Notes: a model not told the origin generated them from the sequence alone. Shown: positions 16,262 through 25,321, counted from the first letter of the stretch. The stretch: 41,707 nucleotides of DNA from Bacillus sp. B1-b2 (GCF_009183415.1 NZ_WEHU01000036.1:1-41707); one strand, 5' to 3'. Made by a program: numbers and translations.

Positions 16262-16468
16262 CTCTTTTCCGTCAGTGAAGTTGGTGCAAAAGCCAACGCC
16301 ATCTGTTTAAGTATCGCAGAAATGGCAAAAGCAAACGGAGTGGATTTCTATCGTTATCTCTTGAAGTTACTGACAGATTTTCCGAATCTTGATATCTATC
16401 CACATTCGGAAATTTTAAATCAATATATGCCTTGGTCAAAAATGATTCAAGCAGAATGTGGCAGATAA
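16244..16468 (+). pseudogene. IS66-family transposase C-terminal fragment (plus)
   Basis: Plus-strand frame: HKRKNWLFSVSEVGAKANAI, CLSIAEMAKANGVDFYRYLL, FPNLDIYPHSEI, ending QAECGR and stop. It is the C-terminus of a different IS66 TnpC from the one on the minus strand. A hairpin and an IS66-like end (GGTTAAGGTATGC near 16535) follow. Confidence 0.75.
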
Positions 16469-16472
16469 AATG

Positions 16473-16518
16473 AAATCACCGTATATCTGATTAAAAAAAT
16501 CATGATATACGGTGATTT
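16473..16518 (+). terminator. hairpin after the IS66 remnant
   Basis: Perfect 15-bp stem AAATCACCGTATATC / GATATACGGTGATTT with a 16-base loop, just after the IS66 stop. Probably the transposase terminator. Confidence 0.7.
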
Positions 16519-16575
16519 ATGATGCGTACGGTTAAGGTATGCTTATTTTTTATAGTTTGGGCTTACAAAAGAAAA

Positions 16576-16625
16576 GGGGTTGTCCGAAAAGTGAGTAAAA
16601 GCTAATTTTTCGGACCCCTTTTTTT
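16576..16625 (+). terminator. terminator at the left end of IS1182
   Basis: GGGG.TGTCCGAAAA pairs with TTTTTCGGACCCC, followed by seven T. It uses the terminal repeat as one arm and would block transcription entering the IS. Confidence 0.75.
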
Positions 16626-16712
16626 ATCTTTTTTCTAAAAAAATGCACAAAAAAAACATCCTTTTTAGTAAAATGAAGTTACCACACAACATTAAAAGAA
16701 AGGATGATTTTT

Positions 16713-18521
16713 TTGTGCAATCAAATGATTACTACTGAAAATTATAACACGCAAATGACATTACTTCCAGTTCTAGAAGGGAATGAGATGGAGAAAAAAA
16801 ACAATAAAAGGCAATTATCCCCAACGTTCAAACCTTACAACAACCGTCAAATCCAAGCAATTTTTGATTTAGAATCCTTCATTCCAGCTCATCATGTGGC
16901 CCGTGTGATAGATGAAATGGTAGAGGCTGTTTCGGACAAAATTCTATTCTCCCATTATAAAGGTGGAGGACGAAGCTCTTATCATCCTAAAATGATGCTT
17001 AAAATCATTCTATTTGGCTATTCTCAAAAAATTTATTCTTGCCGTGGGATCGAAAAGCTGATTACAGAAAACATCCCAGCGATGTGGCTAGCTGCGATGC
17101 AACAACCTGATTTCCGTACCATTAATGAGTTTAGAGGAGTACGGTTGAATGTTTTGATAGACGAGCTATTTGAAGTGATGATTCTAAAACTAATAGAAGA
17201 AAACTACATCACAATGGAAAACTACTTTTTGGATGGGACCAAAATCGAGGCCAATGCCAATAAGTATACTTTTGTATGGAAGAAATCAACCGAGAAATTT
17301 GAAGCTAAATTAAAAGAAAAAATTCAAGAAACCCTTCAACATATTCAGGAACTAACCCAATTGGAAGCTGGTATGATCCAAGGAGAAGTTCTTCTCAACG
17401 AAGACCACACGATACCTACTCTAGAAAGTGTAGCGGAGAAACTCGAGGAGAAAGTAGAAACGTTAACAGAGGAAATCGAAATAGAATCTTGTACACACAT
17501 CCGTAAAGAAAAGCGAAAAGAACGTAGTACATTAAAGAAGTCAGTGAAGTTAATCCGACAGGATTTCATCGAGCGACTTGCCAAATATAAGGAACAGAAC
17601 GAAATCTTTGGCGAACGAAACAGTTATTCAAAAACGGACAAAGATGGCACCTTTATGCGAATGAAAGAAGATCCTATGAAAAACGGTCAGCTAAAACCAG
17701 GATACAATGTTCAAATGGGGACAGAAAATCAATTTATCCTATTCTACTCGATTCATCAACGCCCAACTGACACACGTTGTTTTATTCCACATATGGAAAA
17801 GCTCGCCTCTACATCATTACCGATGCCTAAAACCGTCATTGCCGATGCAGGTTACGGAAGCGAAGAAAATTATGTTTATGCGGTAGGAGAAGAAAAAGAG
17901 CTACGTTTTGATTTTCTTATTCCTTATGGTTCCTACCTCCATGAACAAACACGTAAATTCAAAAATGATATCAAAAACGCTAAAAACTGGACTTATATGG
18001 AACAAGACGATTATTTTATTTGCCCAAATGGAAGGAAGGTTCTCTTTAAAAAATATCAAACCAAAAAAAATCGCTACGGTTATGAACAAAGTTTCAAAAT
18101 CTATGAATGCGAAGACTGTACAGATTGTCCCTTGAAGGCCCAGTGCACAAAAGCCAAGGGAAATCGGCAAATTCACTGGAATACGATTTTTGAAGAAATG
18201 AAAACCAAAGCGAAAACAGCCCTTGAATGTGAAGAGAAGACCGCAATCTACGCTCGACGGAAAATCGAAGTAGAAAGTGCGTTTGGTCATATTAAGGGCA
18301 ATCGGTCGTTCCGCAGGTTTTCGTTGCGGGGGCTCGATAAGGTTCATGCCGAGTTTGGGATTGTGGCATTGGCCCACAACCTATTGAAAGTAGCGGGCAT
18401 CCGCCAGCTACTTTCAAAAATAAAACAACAGAATAGAAAAGCAAGAGGAGAAAAACGAGCCTTTTTCTCCTCTTGCCTTATTTTAGGGACTTTTCGGACA
18501 GCCCCTGGTAGGAATTTTTAA
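16713..18521 (+). CDS. IS1182-family transposase, about 602 aa
   Basis: DDE transposase. It contains the IS1182 N-terminal motif (LSPTFKPYNNRQIQAIFDLE, HHVARVIDEMVE, KMMLKIILFGYSQKIYSCRG), the catalytic-region motif YFLDGTKIEANANKYTFVWK, AGYGSEENY, and a C-terminal zinc-like cluster (CEDCTDCPLKAQC) before RKIEVESAFGHIKGNRSFRR. TTG 16713 is preferred: AAGAAAGG lies 9 bases before it, while ATG 16704 abuts that site. The reading frame runs through the right terminal repeat and takes its stop 15 bases outside the IS, so the final residues come from host DNA. Confidence 0.9.
   Translation: MCNQMITTENYNTQMTLLPVLEGNEMEKKNNKRQLSPTFKPYNNRQIQAIFDLESFIPAHHVARVIDEMVEAVSDKILFSHYKGGGRSSYHPKMMLKIILFGYSQKIYSCRGIEKLITENIPAMWLAAMQQPDFRTINEFRGVRLNVLIDELFEVMILKLIEENYITMENYFLDGTKIEANANKYTFVWKKSTEKFEAKLKEKIQETLQHIQELTQLEAGMIQGEVLLNEDHTIPTLESVAEKLEEKVETLTEEIEIESCTHIRKEKRKERSTLKKSVKLIRQDFIERLAKYKEQNEIFGERNSYSKTDKDGTFMRMKEDPMKNGQLKPGYNVQMGTENQFILFYSIHQRPTDTRCFIPHMEKLASTSLPMPKTVIADAGYGSEENYVYAVGEEKELRFDFLIPYGSYLHEQTRKFKNDIKNAKNWTYMEQDDYFICPNGRKVLFKKYQTKKNRYGYEQSFKIYECEDCTDCPLKAQCTKAKGNRQIHWNTIFEEMKTKAKTALECEEKTAIYARRKIEVESAFGHIKGNRSFRRFSLRGLDKVHAEFGIVALAHNLLKVAGIRQLLSKIKQQNRKARGEKRAFFSSCLILGTFRTAPGRNF
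18441..18484 (+). terminator. terminator at the right end of IS1182
   Basis: Perfect 15-bp stem GCAAGAGGAGAAAAA and complement with a 6-base loop, then CTTATTTTA. It overlaps the 3' end of the transposase frame. Confidence 0.75.
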
Positions 18522-18675
18522 TATTATTAGTCAGCTCATTTAAAATAATTTTTTTCTTTGCCTGAGGTAAATGGCAGCTTAAAATTAGCAAATCAACTAG
18601 GTCAGGTTGTTCCTCAGCAATTTCCTGTAAGTAATCCCTGCCAAACTCTTTCATAACAGGTAGCAAACTGCTCAT
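18507..18675 (-). pseudogene. small helical protein, 3' end removed by IS1182
   Basis: ATG 18675, two bases after the hsp20 stop, so an operon partner of hsp20. The protein starts MSSLLPVMKEFGRDYLQEIA and is helical and acidic. IS1182 enters at 18506/18507, so the native C-terminus is lost; the frame now ends inside the IS at 18478. Family not recognised. Confidence 0.65.
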
Positions 18676-18677
18676 TT

Positions 18678-19118
18678 TTAATGGAAATCCACATCAATTC
18701 TCTTTTTATTTGTTTGAGTTTGTTTAGGCATGATAACTTCTAGTACACCATCCTTATAAGAAGCCTTTATACCTTCCTCAGAAACAGGAGTTGGTAGTGT
18801 AATAGCTCTGTGAAAGCTACCTGTGTATCTTTCTCTCCTATGCATATTCTCTTCTTTAATCTCATTAGTTCTGTTAATTGAGCCACTAATTCTCAATACA
18901 TTATTTTCAATATCAATGTTTACATCTTCTTTACTCTGTAAGCCTGGAATGTCACAAGTTGCTACTACCTCTTTATCTGTTTCATGAACATCCACTCTTA
19001 TATTCCCCAATTGATTCATTTCATTGTCTAAATGAAAAGGGAAATCATTGAATAATCTGTCAAAATCTCTCCTAATGTTAGTTAATTGTCTAAATGGATC
19101 ATAAGGTATTAATGCCAT
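18678..19118 (-). CDS. Hsp20 small heat-shock protein, 146 aa
   Basis: A holdase chaperone that binds unfolding proteins. It starts MALIPYDPFRQLTNIRRDFD, then an alpha-crystallin domain (about 40-140) with VDVHETDKEVVATCDIPGL, NVLRISGSI, RYTGSFHRAITLPTPV and the terminal KDGVLEVIMPKQ. ATG 19118 is chosen because AAGGAGATGATAC is directly upstream; an earlier ATG at 19163 has no ribosome site. Related genes in spore formers are often sporulation- or heat-induced. Small heat-shock genes travel on stress islands, so a role in heat tolerance next to spoVA2mob is plausible but not shown. Confidence 0.93.
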   Translation of the reverse strand: MALIPYDPFRQLTNIRRDFDRLFNDFPFHLDNEMNQLGNIRVDVHETDKEVVATCDIPGLQSKEDVNIDIENNVLRISGSINRTNEIKEENMHRRERYTGSFHRAITLPTPVSEEGIKASYKDGVLEVIMPKQTQTNKKRIDVDFH

Positions 19119-19230
19119 TTGTATCATCTCCTTAGTTATTTTTAACAAATATATTTTTCCCATTTACTATGTAATTATTCATTTAAGGGATAAGCTGAGT
19201 CAGTTTTAGAAAAGCATCCTATTACAGAAA

Positions 19231-19253
19231 AAGGAGAGCCTAATTAGCTCTCC
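19231..19253 (-). terminator. terminator of the interrupted gene
   Basis: GGAGAGC / GCTCTCC with a 7-base loop; on the minus strand it is followed by CTTTTTC. It ends the gene remnant at 19244-19398. Confidence 0.6.
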
Positions 19254-19398
19254 TCAGTGTCATTAGTTTTAACCTCATATCCAAAAAGCTGTGACCTTTC
19301 TTTAGACCCAAGATGGGATTCTAACTCGAGAAAGCCTCCTTTAGCTGTTATTGAAGACAATGCAGCGAACGTTACTTCTTTATATAAATCCTCATTTG
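19244..19398 (-). pseudogene. 3' end of an unknown gene cut by a Tn1546-type end
   Basis: Minus-strand frame: NEDLYKEVTFAALSSITAKG, GFLELESHLGSKERSQLF, GYEVKTNDTEES, stop. It is open right up to the first base of the terminal repeat at 19399 and has its own terminator, so it is a real gene tail whose 5' part was displaced by the transposon. Family not recognised. Confidence 0.55.
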
Positions 19399-19436
19399 GG
19401 GGTAGCGTCAGGAAAATGCGAATTTACAACGCTAAG
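19399..19436 (+). repeat. 38-bp Tn1546-type terminal inverted repeat (end b)
   Basis: Begins GGGGTAGCGTCAGG, continues AAAATGCGAATTTACAACG, ends CTAAG. It is next to the 3' end of a Tn1546-type tnpA, as in Tn1546 itself. The interior is to the right. It differs from end a by two bases. Confidence 0.9.
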
Positions 19437-19472
19437 CCCATTTTCAAGACGATTCCCCCAGTTTTAACAACG

Positions 19473-21927
19473 TTAAGAAAGTTTCAATGGTCTTAAAGAA
19501 TCTAACGAGACCATTTTCTCCGAATTAAAATGGTATTCTCCAAGTAAATTAATATGTTCCCAACCTAGAGGTGACATATGGTGCAATAATTCTTCATTAA
19601 AACTACCTGACCGTTTTTGATATTCAACTGCCTTTGTTAGATGTAAAGTATTCCAGATACTGATGGCATTGATAATGATGTTTAAGGCACTGGCCCTTTG
19701 CAATTGATGCTGTATGGTTCGTTCCCTAAGCTCGCCTTGTTTTCCGAAGAAAATAGCTCTTGCCAGTCCATTCATGGCTTCTCCTTTATTCAATCCTTTT
19801 TGTATTTTTCTTCTTAATGATTCATCCGAAATATAATTCAAAATAAAGATCGTTTTTTCTATTCGGCCCATCTCACGTAAGGCTGTAGCCAAGCTGTTTT
19901 GTCTTGAATAAGAACCTAATTTCCCCATAATAAGGGATGCTGAAACTGTTCCTTCCCTTATAGAATGAGCTAATCGCAAAACATCCTCATAATTCTCTTT
20001 AATGACCTTTGTATTTATTTGTCCACGTAAAATGACTTCTAATTTTGGATACTCACTTGCCTTATCTATTGTAAATAATTTCGAGTCTGATAAATCTCGT
20101 ATTCTTGGAGCAAATTTAAATCCTAATAAATGGGTCAGTCCGAATATTTGGTCTGTGTAACCAGCCGTGTCTGTATAATGCTCTACTATATTTAGATCCG
20201 TCTCATGGTGTAACAAACCATCCAAAACATGAATCGCATCCATTGAATTAGTATGAATAATCTTTGTGTAATAAGAAGAAAATTGATCACTTGTAAAACG
20301 ATAGATGGTGGCTCCTTTTCTAGTTCCATAATGTGGGTTTGCATCTGCATGTAGCGATGAAACGCCTATCTGCATTCTCATACCATCGGACGAGGATGTT
20401 GTACCGTCTCCCCAATAAGAAGACAATTGCAATTTGTGATGAAAATTTACTAATACGGCTTGGGCTTTATTCATTGCATCTTCATACATGCGCCATTGTG
20501 ATACATTGGCCAATTGCTTATATGTAAGTCCGGGTGTTGCTTCAGCCATTTTGCTTAAACCAATATTCATTCCCATTCCTAAAAGAGCAGCCATAATAAT
20601 AATTGTTTCTTCTTTATCCGGTTTTCGATTATTGGAAGCATGAATAAATTGCTCATGAAATCCTGTTATATAAGCAATATCCATCAGTAAATCGGTTAAT
20701 TTTATTCTTGGTAGCATCTGATACAGGCTTGCACTAAATTTTTTTGCTTCTTCTGGAACATCTTTTTCTAAGCGTGCAATTGACAGCTTTCCTTTTTCAA
20801 GAGAAACCCCGTCTAACTTGTTGGAATTGGTAGCTAACCACTTTAACCTTTAGGCTGCTGGTTCTCTCCGTCATATAATCCTCGAATGATAAACTAACTG
20901 ATAATCTTGTATTCTCCTTCGTTTGATTCCATGTATCTTCTGAAAACAAATATTCTTCAAAGTCTCTATATTGTCTGCTGCCAACAATGGAAACATCTCC
21001 TGCCCTAACATGCTCCCGAAGTTCTGTTAAAACAGCCATTTCATAGTAATGACGATTGATTGTTGTACCATCATCCTCGTATAAATGCTTTTTCCAACGT
21101 TTTGAAATAAAATCCACAGGTGAGTCATTAGGCACTTTTCGCTTTCCGGATTCGTTCATTCCACGGATAATCTCAACAGCTTGTAAAAGTGGTTCATTTG
21201 CTTTTGTAGAATGAAATTCCAATACCCTTAATAGCGTTGGCGTATATTTTCTAAGTGAATAAAATCGTTTTTGCAGTAAGTCTAAATAATCATAGTCGGC
21301 AGGGCGTGCAAGCTCCTGAGCTTCTTCGACCGAAGAGACAAAAGAATTCCATTCGATAACGGATTCTAAAACCTCAAAAACGTCTAATTTTTCCTTTTTT
21401 GCTTTGATTAAAGCTTGTCCGATGTTCGTAAAGTGTATAACTTTCTCATTCAGCTTTTTACCGTTTTGTTTCTGAATTTCCTCTTGAGCCTTACGGCCTT
21501 TTGATAACAGACTAAGTATTTGTCTATCATGAATTTCAAAAGCTTTATCCGTTAACTCTTGAGTAAGATGTAATAAATAGACGGTTAATATCGAATATCG
21601 CTTATTTTCTTGAAAGTCACGGAATGCATATGGCTCATATCTTGAGCCTAAGCGAGATAGTTGTAACAGGCGATTGCGATGCAAATGACTAATTTGTACC
21701 GTTTCTAATTCCATTCCTCGTATGTATTCGAGTCGTTCTATTACTTTTAGAAATGTTTCGGGTGAAGGATGACCCGGCGGTTCCTTTAACCAACCCAATA
21801 TCGTTTTATTGGATTCGGATGGATGCTGCGAAGTAATGATCTCTTCAAGCTTTCCTTTTTGTTCATTTGTAAGAGATTGACTAACAGTATTAAACAGTTT
21901 CTTTTCAGCCATTGCCCTTGCTGTCAC
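19473..21927 (-). pseudogene. tnpA: Tn1546-type tnpA, N-terminally truncated and frameshifted
   Basis: Two reading frames together cover about 815 residues of a Tn1546-like TnpA (full length 988). The first (21927-20797) starts MTARAMAEKKLFNTVSQSL, which corresponds to about residue 170 of the intact protein. It runs into a frameshift near 20840-20860 where KVKVVSYQF should read KWLATNSNKLDG. The second frame carries the catalytic part: SSSDGMRM, HYTDTAGYTDQ and NKGEAMNGLARAIFF. Missing the DNA-binding N-terminus, it is not functional. It points towards end b, as expected. The protein sequence closely follows Tn1546 TnpA as I remember it. Confidence 0.92.
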
Positions 21928-21929
21928 TT

Positions 21930-21980
21930 TAGGAGGTAATTTGCGCTTATTTTAAGTGCTATTTTGCACATCTGTTCATT
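21930..21980 (-). other. res-like remnant joined to the truncated tnpA
   Basis: Reading towards tnpA: GTGCAAAATAGCACTTAAAA, then about 20 bases, then CTAAAGTGACA at the truncation point. The region upstream of the Tn1546-type tnpR has TGCAAAATAGCGATTAAAA, then about 20 bases, and CTAAAGTGACA (40151-40195). So a piece of the res region now abuts tnpA codon ~170, and the 5' half-kilobase of tnpA is deleted. Confidence 0.5.
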
Positions 21981-22365
21981 TACAATCAAGTTGTTGAATC
22001 TTAATACTTTAAACACAGATAACACCGTTCTAAATGTAGAACGGTGTTAAAAAATAGTTGTTTAACTTTCTTCATCCTGTACCCATTTATCTCAAAATAA
22101 ATAACAATAAAGTCGTTTAAAAACAAAGAGTTCTTCCACTATTTCGCCCGATTTGTTGAATAGATTTTTCATTATACATAACAAGAAATAATGCGTAGTA
22201 GACACAAGAAGCGCTACTGATCGGCGGCGCTTCGGACACAAAATGTTCAGTAAAAAAACCGACGAGATTGCCGGCTTCTACAAAATTAATGATCATTCAT
22301 AAAATATAAAAATCAAACTGCATAATTTTGTTCGTCGGCTGAAGCTTGTGTAAATGCACCTTTAA
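21981..22365. other. gene-free stretch left of the RuMP transposon
   Basis: No gene is seen. A perfect hairpin at 22021-22048 (AACACCGTTCTA / TAGAACGGTGTT, 4-base loop) stands out; it is followed by A, not T, so it is not a plain terminator on the plus strand. Confidence 0.5.
22361..22365 (+). repeat. target-site duplication, left (TTTAA)
   Basis: TTTAA immediately outside the left terminal repeat, identical to 35505-35509. Five-base duplications are the rule for Tn3-family transposition. Confidence 0.9.
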
Positions 22366-22403
22366 GGGGTACGACCGAGGTACTTGTAAAAAAGGGTCAT
22401 AGC
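22366..22403 (+). repeat. left terminal inverted repeat of the RuMP transposon
   Basis: Starts GGGGTACGACCGAGGTACTT and ends AAAAAAGGGTCATAGC. Compared with the right end it has three mismatches in 38 bases; similarity extends four bases further inside. Confidence 0.92.
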
Positions 22404-22777
22404 ATGGATTTTTTTTACATTTACAACCCTTTTTACTCTGTAGGGTAGGGTGGGGTCAGAAAAGTGCGGTTGTTGGTAGGATCCTAATAGGGGTAGTGTC
22501 ATTGTTGCTACTCCTATTAAGGAATACTTAAACTAAATCACAAATTAAAGAAGAAACACATCTTAAAAAATGAGCATTGAACCTTTGCATAATAAGCAAA
22601 AGTCCTTTAAAATTTGTTAGCCGGGTAGAAAATGCTATAATGCTCTTATAAAAAAGAATGGATGCAAAATAGTTTAGGTAAGTTCTAAAACGATTTCTTT
22701 TATTCTTCGACAAACAGGCCAGATTCGTAATTTCTCAAGAGAATAATACAAGTCGCTGTAGGGGTTTTTGTGTTTTT
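22404..22777. other. left subterminal region of the transposon
   Basis: No gene. A hairpin at about 22480-22515 (AATAGGGGTAG / CTACTCCTATT) may end transcription. A well-formed sigma-A-like promoter, TTGTTA (22614-22619), 16-base spacer, TATAAT (22636-22641), points right but has no ORF behind it, so it may be chance or drive a short antisense RNA. Confidence 0.4.
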
Positions 22778-23764
22778 TCACTTATGATCACTTTGATATA
22801 CAAGACCTATTTCATCTCTCACTTTATCCAACACTTGTATCGTGGTGTATGAATTTTTATATGAGTTAGTATCAGACTCTGTTTTTCCTCGGTTGATTAA
22901 TTCAATAAATTCTTTCACTTCGTAATACATAGCTGGATGAGATTGGTCGACTGTTAATTGTTCAACCGTGCCGTCAGTGTAGTGAATTTCTACTTTTTCA
23001 GCCGTATGAATCTTATCAATCATGATACTTCCTTTTTCGCCTTGAATTTCGCTTGGTAAATAAGAGTTCGTTATTTTGGAATACATCACAATCGCATCTT
23101 TATCATCATATTTTAAGATGACGCTACCTTCACCATCCACACCCGAATCAAGCATAATGCCAGTTGCCTTCACTTCTTTTGGTTCACCAAATAATGTAAT
23201 AAGTGGATACAAACAATAGACACCAAGGTCCATTAATGAACCGTTCGCAAACTCTGGATTGAAGGCATTAAGGACAATTCCTTCTTTGTATTTATCATAA
23301 CGAGATGAATACTGACAATAGCTTGCAAAGTATCTACGGATAGGACCAATTTTATGTAAATTATCTTGAATGACCTTGAAGTTTGGAAGTAATGTTGATT
23401 TCATTGCTTCCATTAATAGGGCGTTATGATCTTTTGAGGCTTGAATCATCCTCGCTACTTCGGTTGCATTAACAGCCAGTGGCTTTTCACATAACACATG
23501 TTTGCCATTTTGCAAAAATAAAATAGCTTGTTCTGCGTGATATGAATTGGGAGTAGCAATGTACACCGCGTCAATTTCTTGACTAACTGCCATTTCTTTT
23601 AGGTTTGTAAATATTTTTGTTACTCCATATTTACTTGCAAATTCTTCTGCTCTACTAATCGTGCGAGAATAAACAGCAGTTAGTTTAAAATCTTCTACAT
23701 CATTTGCTGCTTCAAGTAATCTTTCTGTAATCCAATTAGTACCGATTACGCCGAATCGAACCAT
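22778..23764 (-). CDS. Gfo/Idh/MocA-family NAD(P)-dependent oxidoreductase, 328 aa
   Basis: N-terminal Rossmann fold (VRFGVIGTNWITERLLEAA, residues 2-20), DAVYIATPNSYHAEQA, and the family signature HVLCEKPLAVNA with the catalytic-region Lys (about 97-108), then the C-terminal substrate domain with MDLGVYCLYPLITLFGEP. Length and pattern recall the Bacillus YulF-type proteins. The substrate is unknown; sugars and sugar phosphates are common for the family. It is downstream of and in the same direction as hxlAB but separated by 358 bp with hairpins, so probably its own transcript. Its presence in the cassette suggests a link with sugar-phosphate handling, which is inference. Confidence 0.88.
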   Translation of the reverse strand: MVRFGVIGTNWITERLLEAANDVEDFKLTAVYSRTISRAEEFASKYGVTKIFTNLKEMAVSQEIDAVYIATPNSYHAEQAILFLQNGKHVLCEKPLAVNATEVARMIQASKDHNALLMEAMKSTLLPNFKVIQDNLHKIGPIRRYFASYCQYSSRYDKYKEGIVLNAFNPEFANGSLMDLGVYCLYPLITLFGEPKEVKATGIMLDSGVDGEGSVILKYDDKDAIVMYSKITNSYLPSEIQGEKGSIMIDKIHTAEKVEIHYTDGTVEQLTVDQSHPAMYYEVKEFIELINRGKTESDTNSYKNSYTTIQVLDKVRDEIGLVYQSDHK

Positions 23765-24122
23765 TTATTCAACCTCATTCCTTTGTTTTATAAAACGAAG
23801 AGTTTTGTTTACTACACTTATGAAGCGTTTTTCATCGCCAATAGGATTTTATTTTCCCATAAAAAAACTTATATAGACATGGGGCCTACCAGTGAAATAT
23901 TGGTGATAACCCAAATAGGGCTCATACTGTGAGTGATGGCTAAATTCTTGGCTGTGCCCCACCCAATAATGATCTCTGATCCGGCCATAGAAGGGACTGA
24001 ATCAGAGGCTATTTTTTCTTTCCTGTATGGACTGTGTTATTTGTAATATGCAGTAAAGACCGCAATTCATAAAAGAAATAAATGCGGTCTTTACGATGTT
24101 TCCATATTTTTTAAAGTGTACT
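23765..24122. other. intergenic region with terminators
   Basis: Contains a possible terminator on the plus strand (CTCTGAT ... ATCAGAG, then ATTTTTT, about 23972-24018), the hxlAB terminator hairpin at 24053-24094, and the promoter region of the oxidoreductase. No gene is seen. Confidence 0.5.
24053..24094 (-). terminator. hxlAB terminator candidate
   Basis: Perfect 12-bp arms GTAAAGACCGCA / TGCGGTCTTTAC with an 18-base loop, 29 bp after the hxlB stop. The downstream T-run is weak. Confidence 0.6.
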
Positions 24123-24680
24123 CTATTCGAGATTGGCATGTTTGCCGTACATTTTAGTAGAGTCTAAGCCTTTTTTTTCCATAAAACGCAAGATCAATGC
24201 ATCATAAAATAATAACATCGTTTGCTCAAAAAGTGACCCCATTGGTTGTATGGTCTTGTATTCACTTTCAGATTGATCTTTCGGTGATCCAGGCAATTTA
24301 ATGATAATATCAGCTAATTTTCCAATCGTGGAGTCAGGGGAAATCGTTACAGCTGCGACCGTCCCACCTAAACTTTTTGCTTTTTCAGCGATTGAAACCA
24401 AGGTTTTCGTTTCACCTGAACCTGAACCGATGATCAACAAATCACCTTTTTCTAAATTTGCTGTTACAGTTTCACCGACTACATAAGCATCGATCCCCAT
24501 GTGCATCATTCTCATCACGAAAGATTTGCCCATAAATCCAGATCTGCCCGCACCTGCAACAAAGATTTTTTTGGATTCCAGAATCTTATTAACCAACTTC
24601 TCTGCTTCTTCGTCAGAGATTAAGTCGACTGTCCGACTTAATTCTTGAACGACTTCAGCTAAATATTGAGTAGTTTTCAT
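24123..24680 (-). CDS. hxlB: 6-phospho-3-hexuloisomerase
   Basis: Converts D-arabino-3-hexulose 6-phosphate to fructose 6-phosphate, the second step of the ribulose monophosphate pathway. A single SIS domain fills the 185 aa: KIFVAGAGRSGFMGKSFVMR, GDLLIIGSGSGETKTLV, and the late motif SLFEQTMLLFYDALILRFME. Eight bases separate it from hxlA, so they form one operon. Ends before a hairpin. Full length for the family. Confidence 0.96.
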   Translation of the reverse strand: MKTTQYLAEVVQELSRTVDLISDEEAEKLVNKILESKKIFVAGAGRSGFMGKSFVMRMMHMGIDAYVVGETVTANLEKGDLLIIGSGSGETKTLVSIAEKAKSLGGTVAAVTISPDSTIGKLADIIIKLPGSPKDQSESEYKTIQPMGSLFEQTMLLFYDALILRFMEKKGLDSTKMYGKHANLE

Positions 24681-24688
24681 AGTTATAA

Positions 24689-25321
24689 TTAACCTTGTTT
24701 AATTAATTCTTGCATTTTAGCTGCAACTGCTTTTTTATCGTCTTTGCTTGTGATACCGCCACCTACGATGACAAGATCTGGTTGTACTTTAATCACATCT
24801 GGAAGTGTTTCTAATTTGATTCCGCCTGCAATAGCAGTTTTCGCATTTTTTACAACGCTCTTAATGGTTGCAAGGTCTTCGAAAGAATTTTTTCCTACAG
24901 CTTGAAGGTCATAACCTGTGTGAACGCAGATATAATCTACTCCTAGTTCATCCAGTTCTTTCGCACGACCTTCAATGTCTTTAACTGCGATCATATCAGC
25001 AAGGATTTGTTTACCTTGTTTTTTTGCTTCTTCTACAGCACCTTTAATGGACTCGTCTTCAGCTGTACCAAGAATGGTGATGATGTCAGCGCCTGCTGCA
25101 GATGCTTGGCTAACTTCATATCCAGCTGCATCCATGATTTTAAGGTCAGCTAATACAGTTAAGTTAGGGAAGGCAGCTTTCACTTCCTTTACTGCTTTAA
25201 GGCCTTCATTAATCACAACCGGCGTGCCGATTTCTACAACATCTATATGATTTTCTACTTCTTTCACCAATTCAATGGCTCCTGGAATATCTACAAGATC
25301 TAATGCTAATTGTAATTTCAT
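24689..25321 (-). CDS. hxlA: 3-hexulose-6-phosphate synthase
   Basis: Aldol addition of formaldehyde to ribulose 5-phosphate, the formaldehyde-fixing step. The 210-aa protein is an OMP-decarboxylase-like TIM barrel: MKLQLALDLVDIPGAIELV, VVEIGTPVVINEG, VLADLKIMDAAGYE with the conserved Asp-Lys-x-Met-Asp, and VGGGITSKDD. First gene of the operon. Ribosome site AAGGAGCG. It is divergent from hxlR with a 203-bp shared regulatory region. Confidence 0.97.
   Translation of the reverse strand: MKLQLALDLVDIPGAIELVKEVENHIDVVEIGTPVVINEGLKAVKEVKAAFPNLTVLADLKIMDAAGYEVSQASAAGADIITILGTAEDESIKGAVEEAKKQGKQILADMIAVKDIEGRAKELDELGVDYICVHTGYDLQAVGKNSFEDLATIKSVVKNAKTAIAGGIKLETLPDVIKVQPDLVIVGGGITSKDDKKAVAAKMQELIKQG

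Larger units (their letters stand above)
16575..18506 (+). mobile_element. IS1182-family insertion sequence, complete
   Basis: About 1.93 kb bounded by 18-bp inverted repeats: AGGGGTTGTCCGAAAAGT at 16575-16592 and, inverted, AGGGGCTGTCCGAAAAGT at 18489-18506 (one mismatch). It contains one transposase gene and an insulating hairpin at each end. The right side interrupts a small gene downstream of hsp20. I see no clear direct repeat of target. Confidence 0.9.

Noticed and set aside
12961..19436. A composite element bounded by Tn1546-type ends a and b
   Set aside because: The outer GGGG bases of both ends point towards each other, so the DNA between them (catalase, IS1182, hsp20) lies outside both elements.
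20797..20860. Programmed frameshift in the Tn1546-type tnpA
   Set aside because: No slippery heptamer is seen, and the gene also lacks its first about 170 codons, so it is simply decayed.
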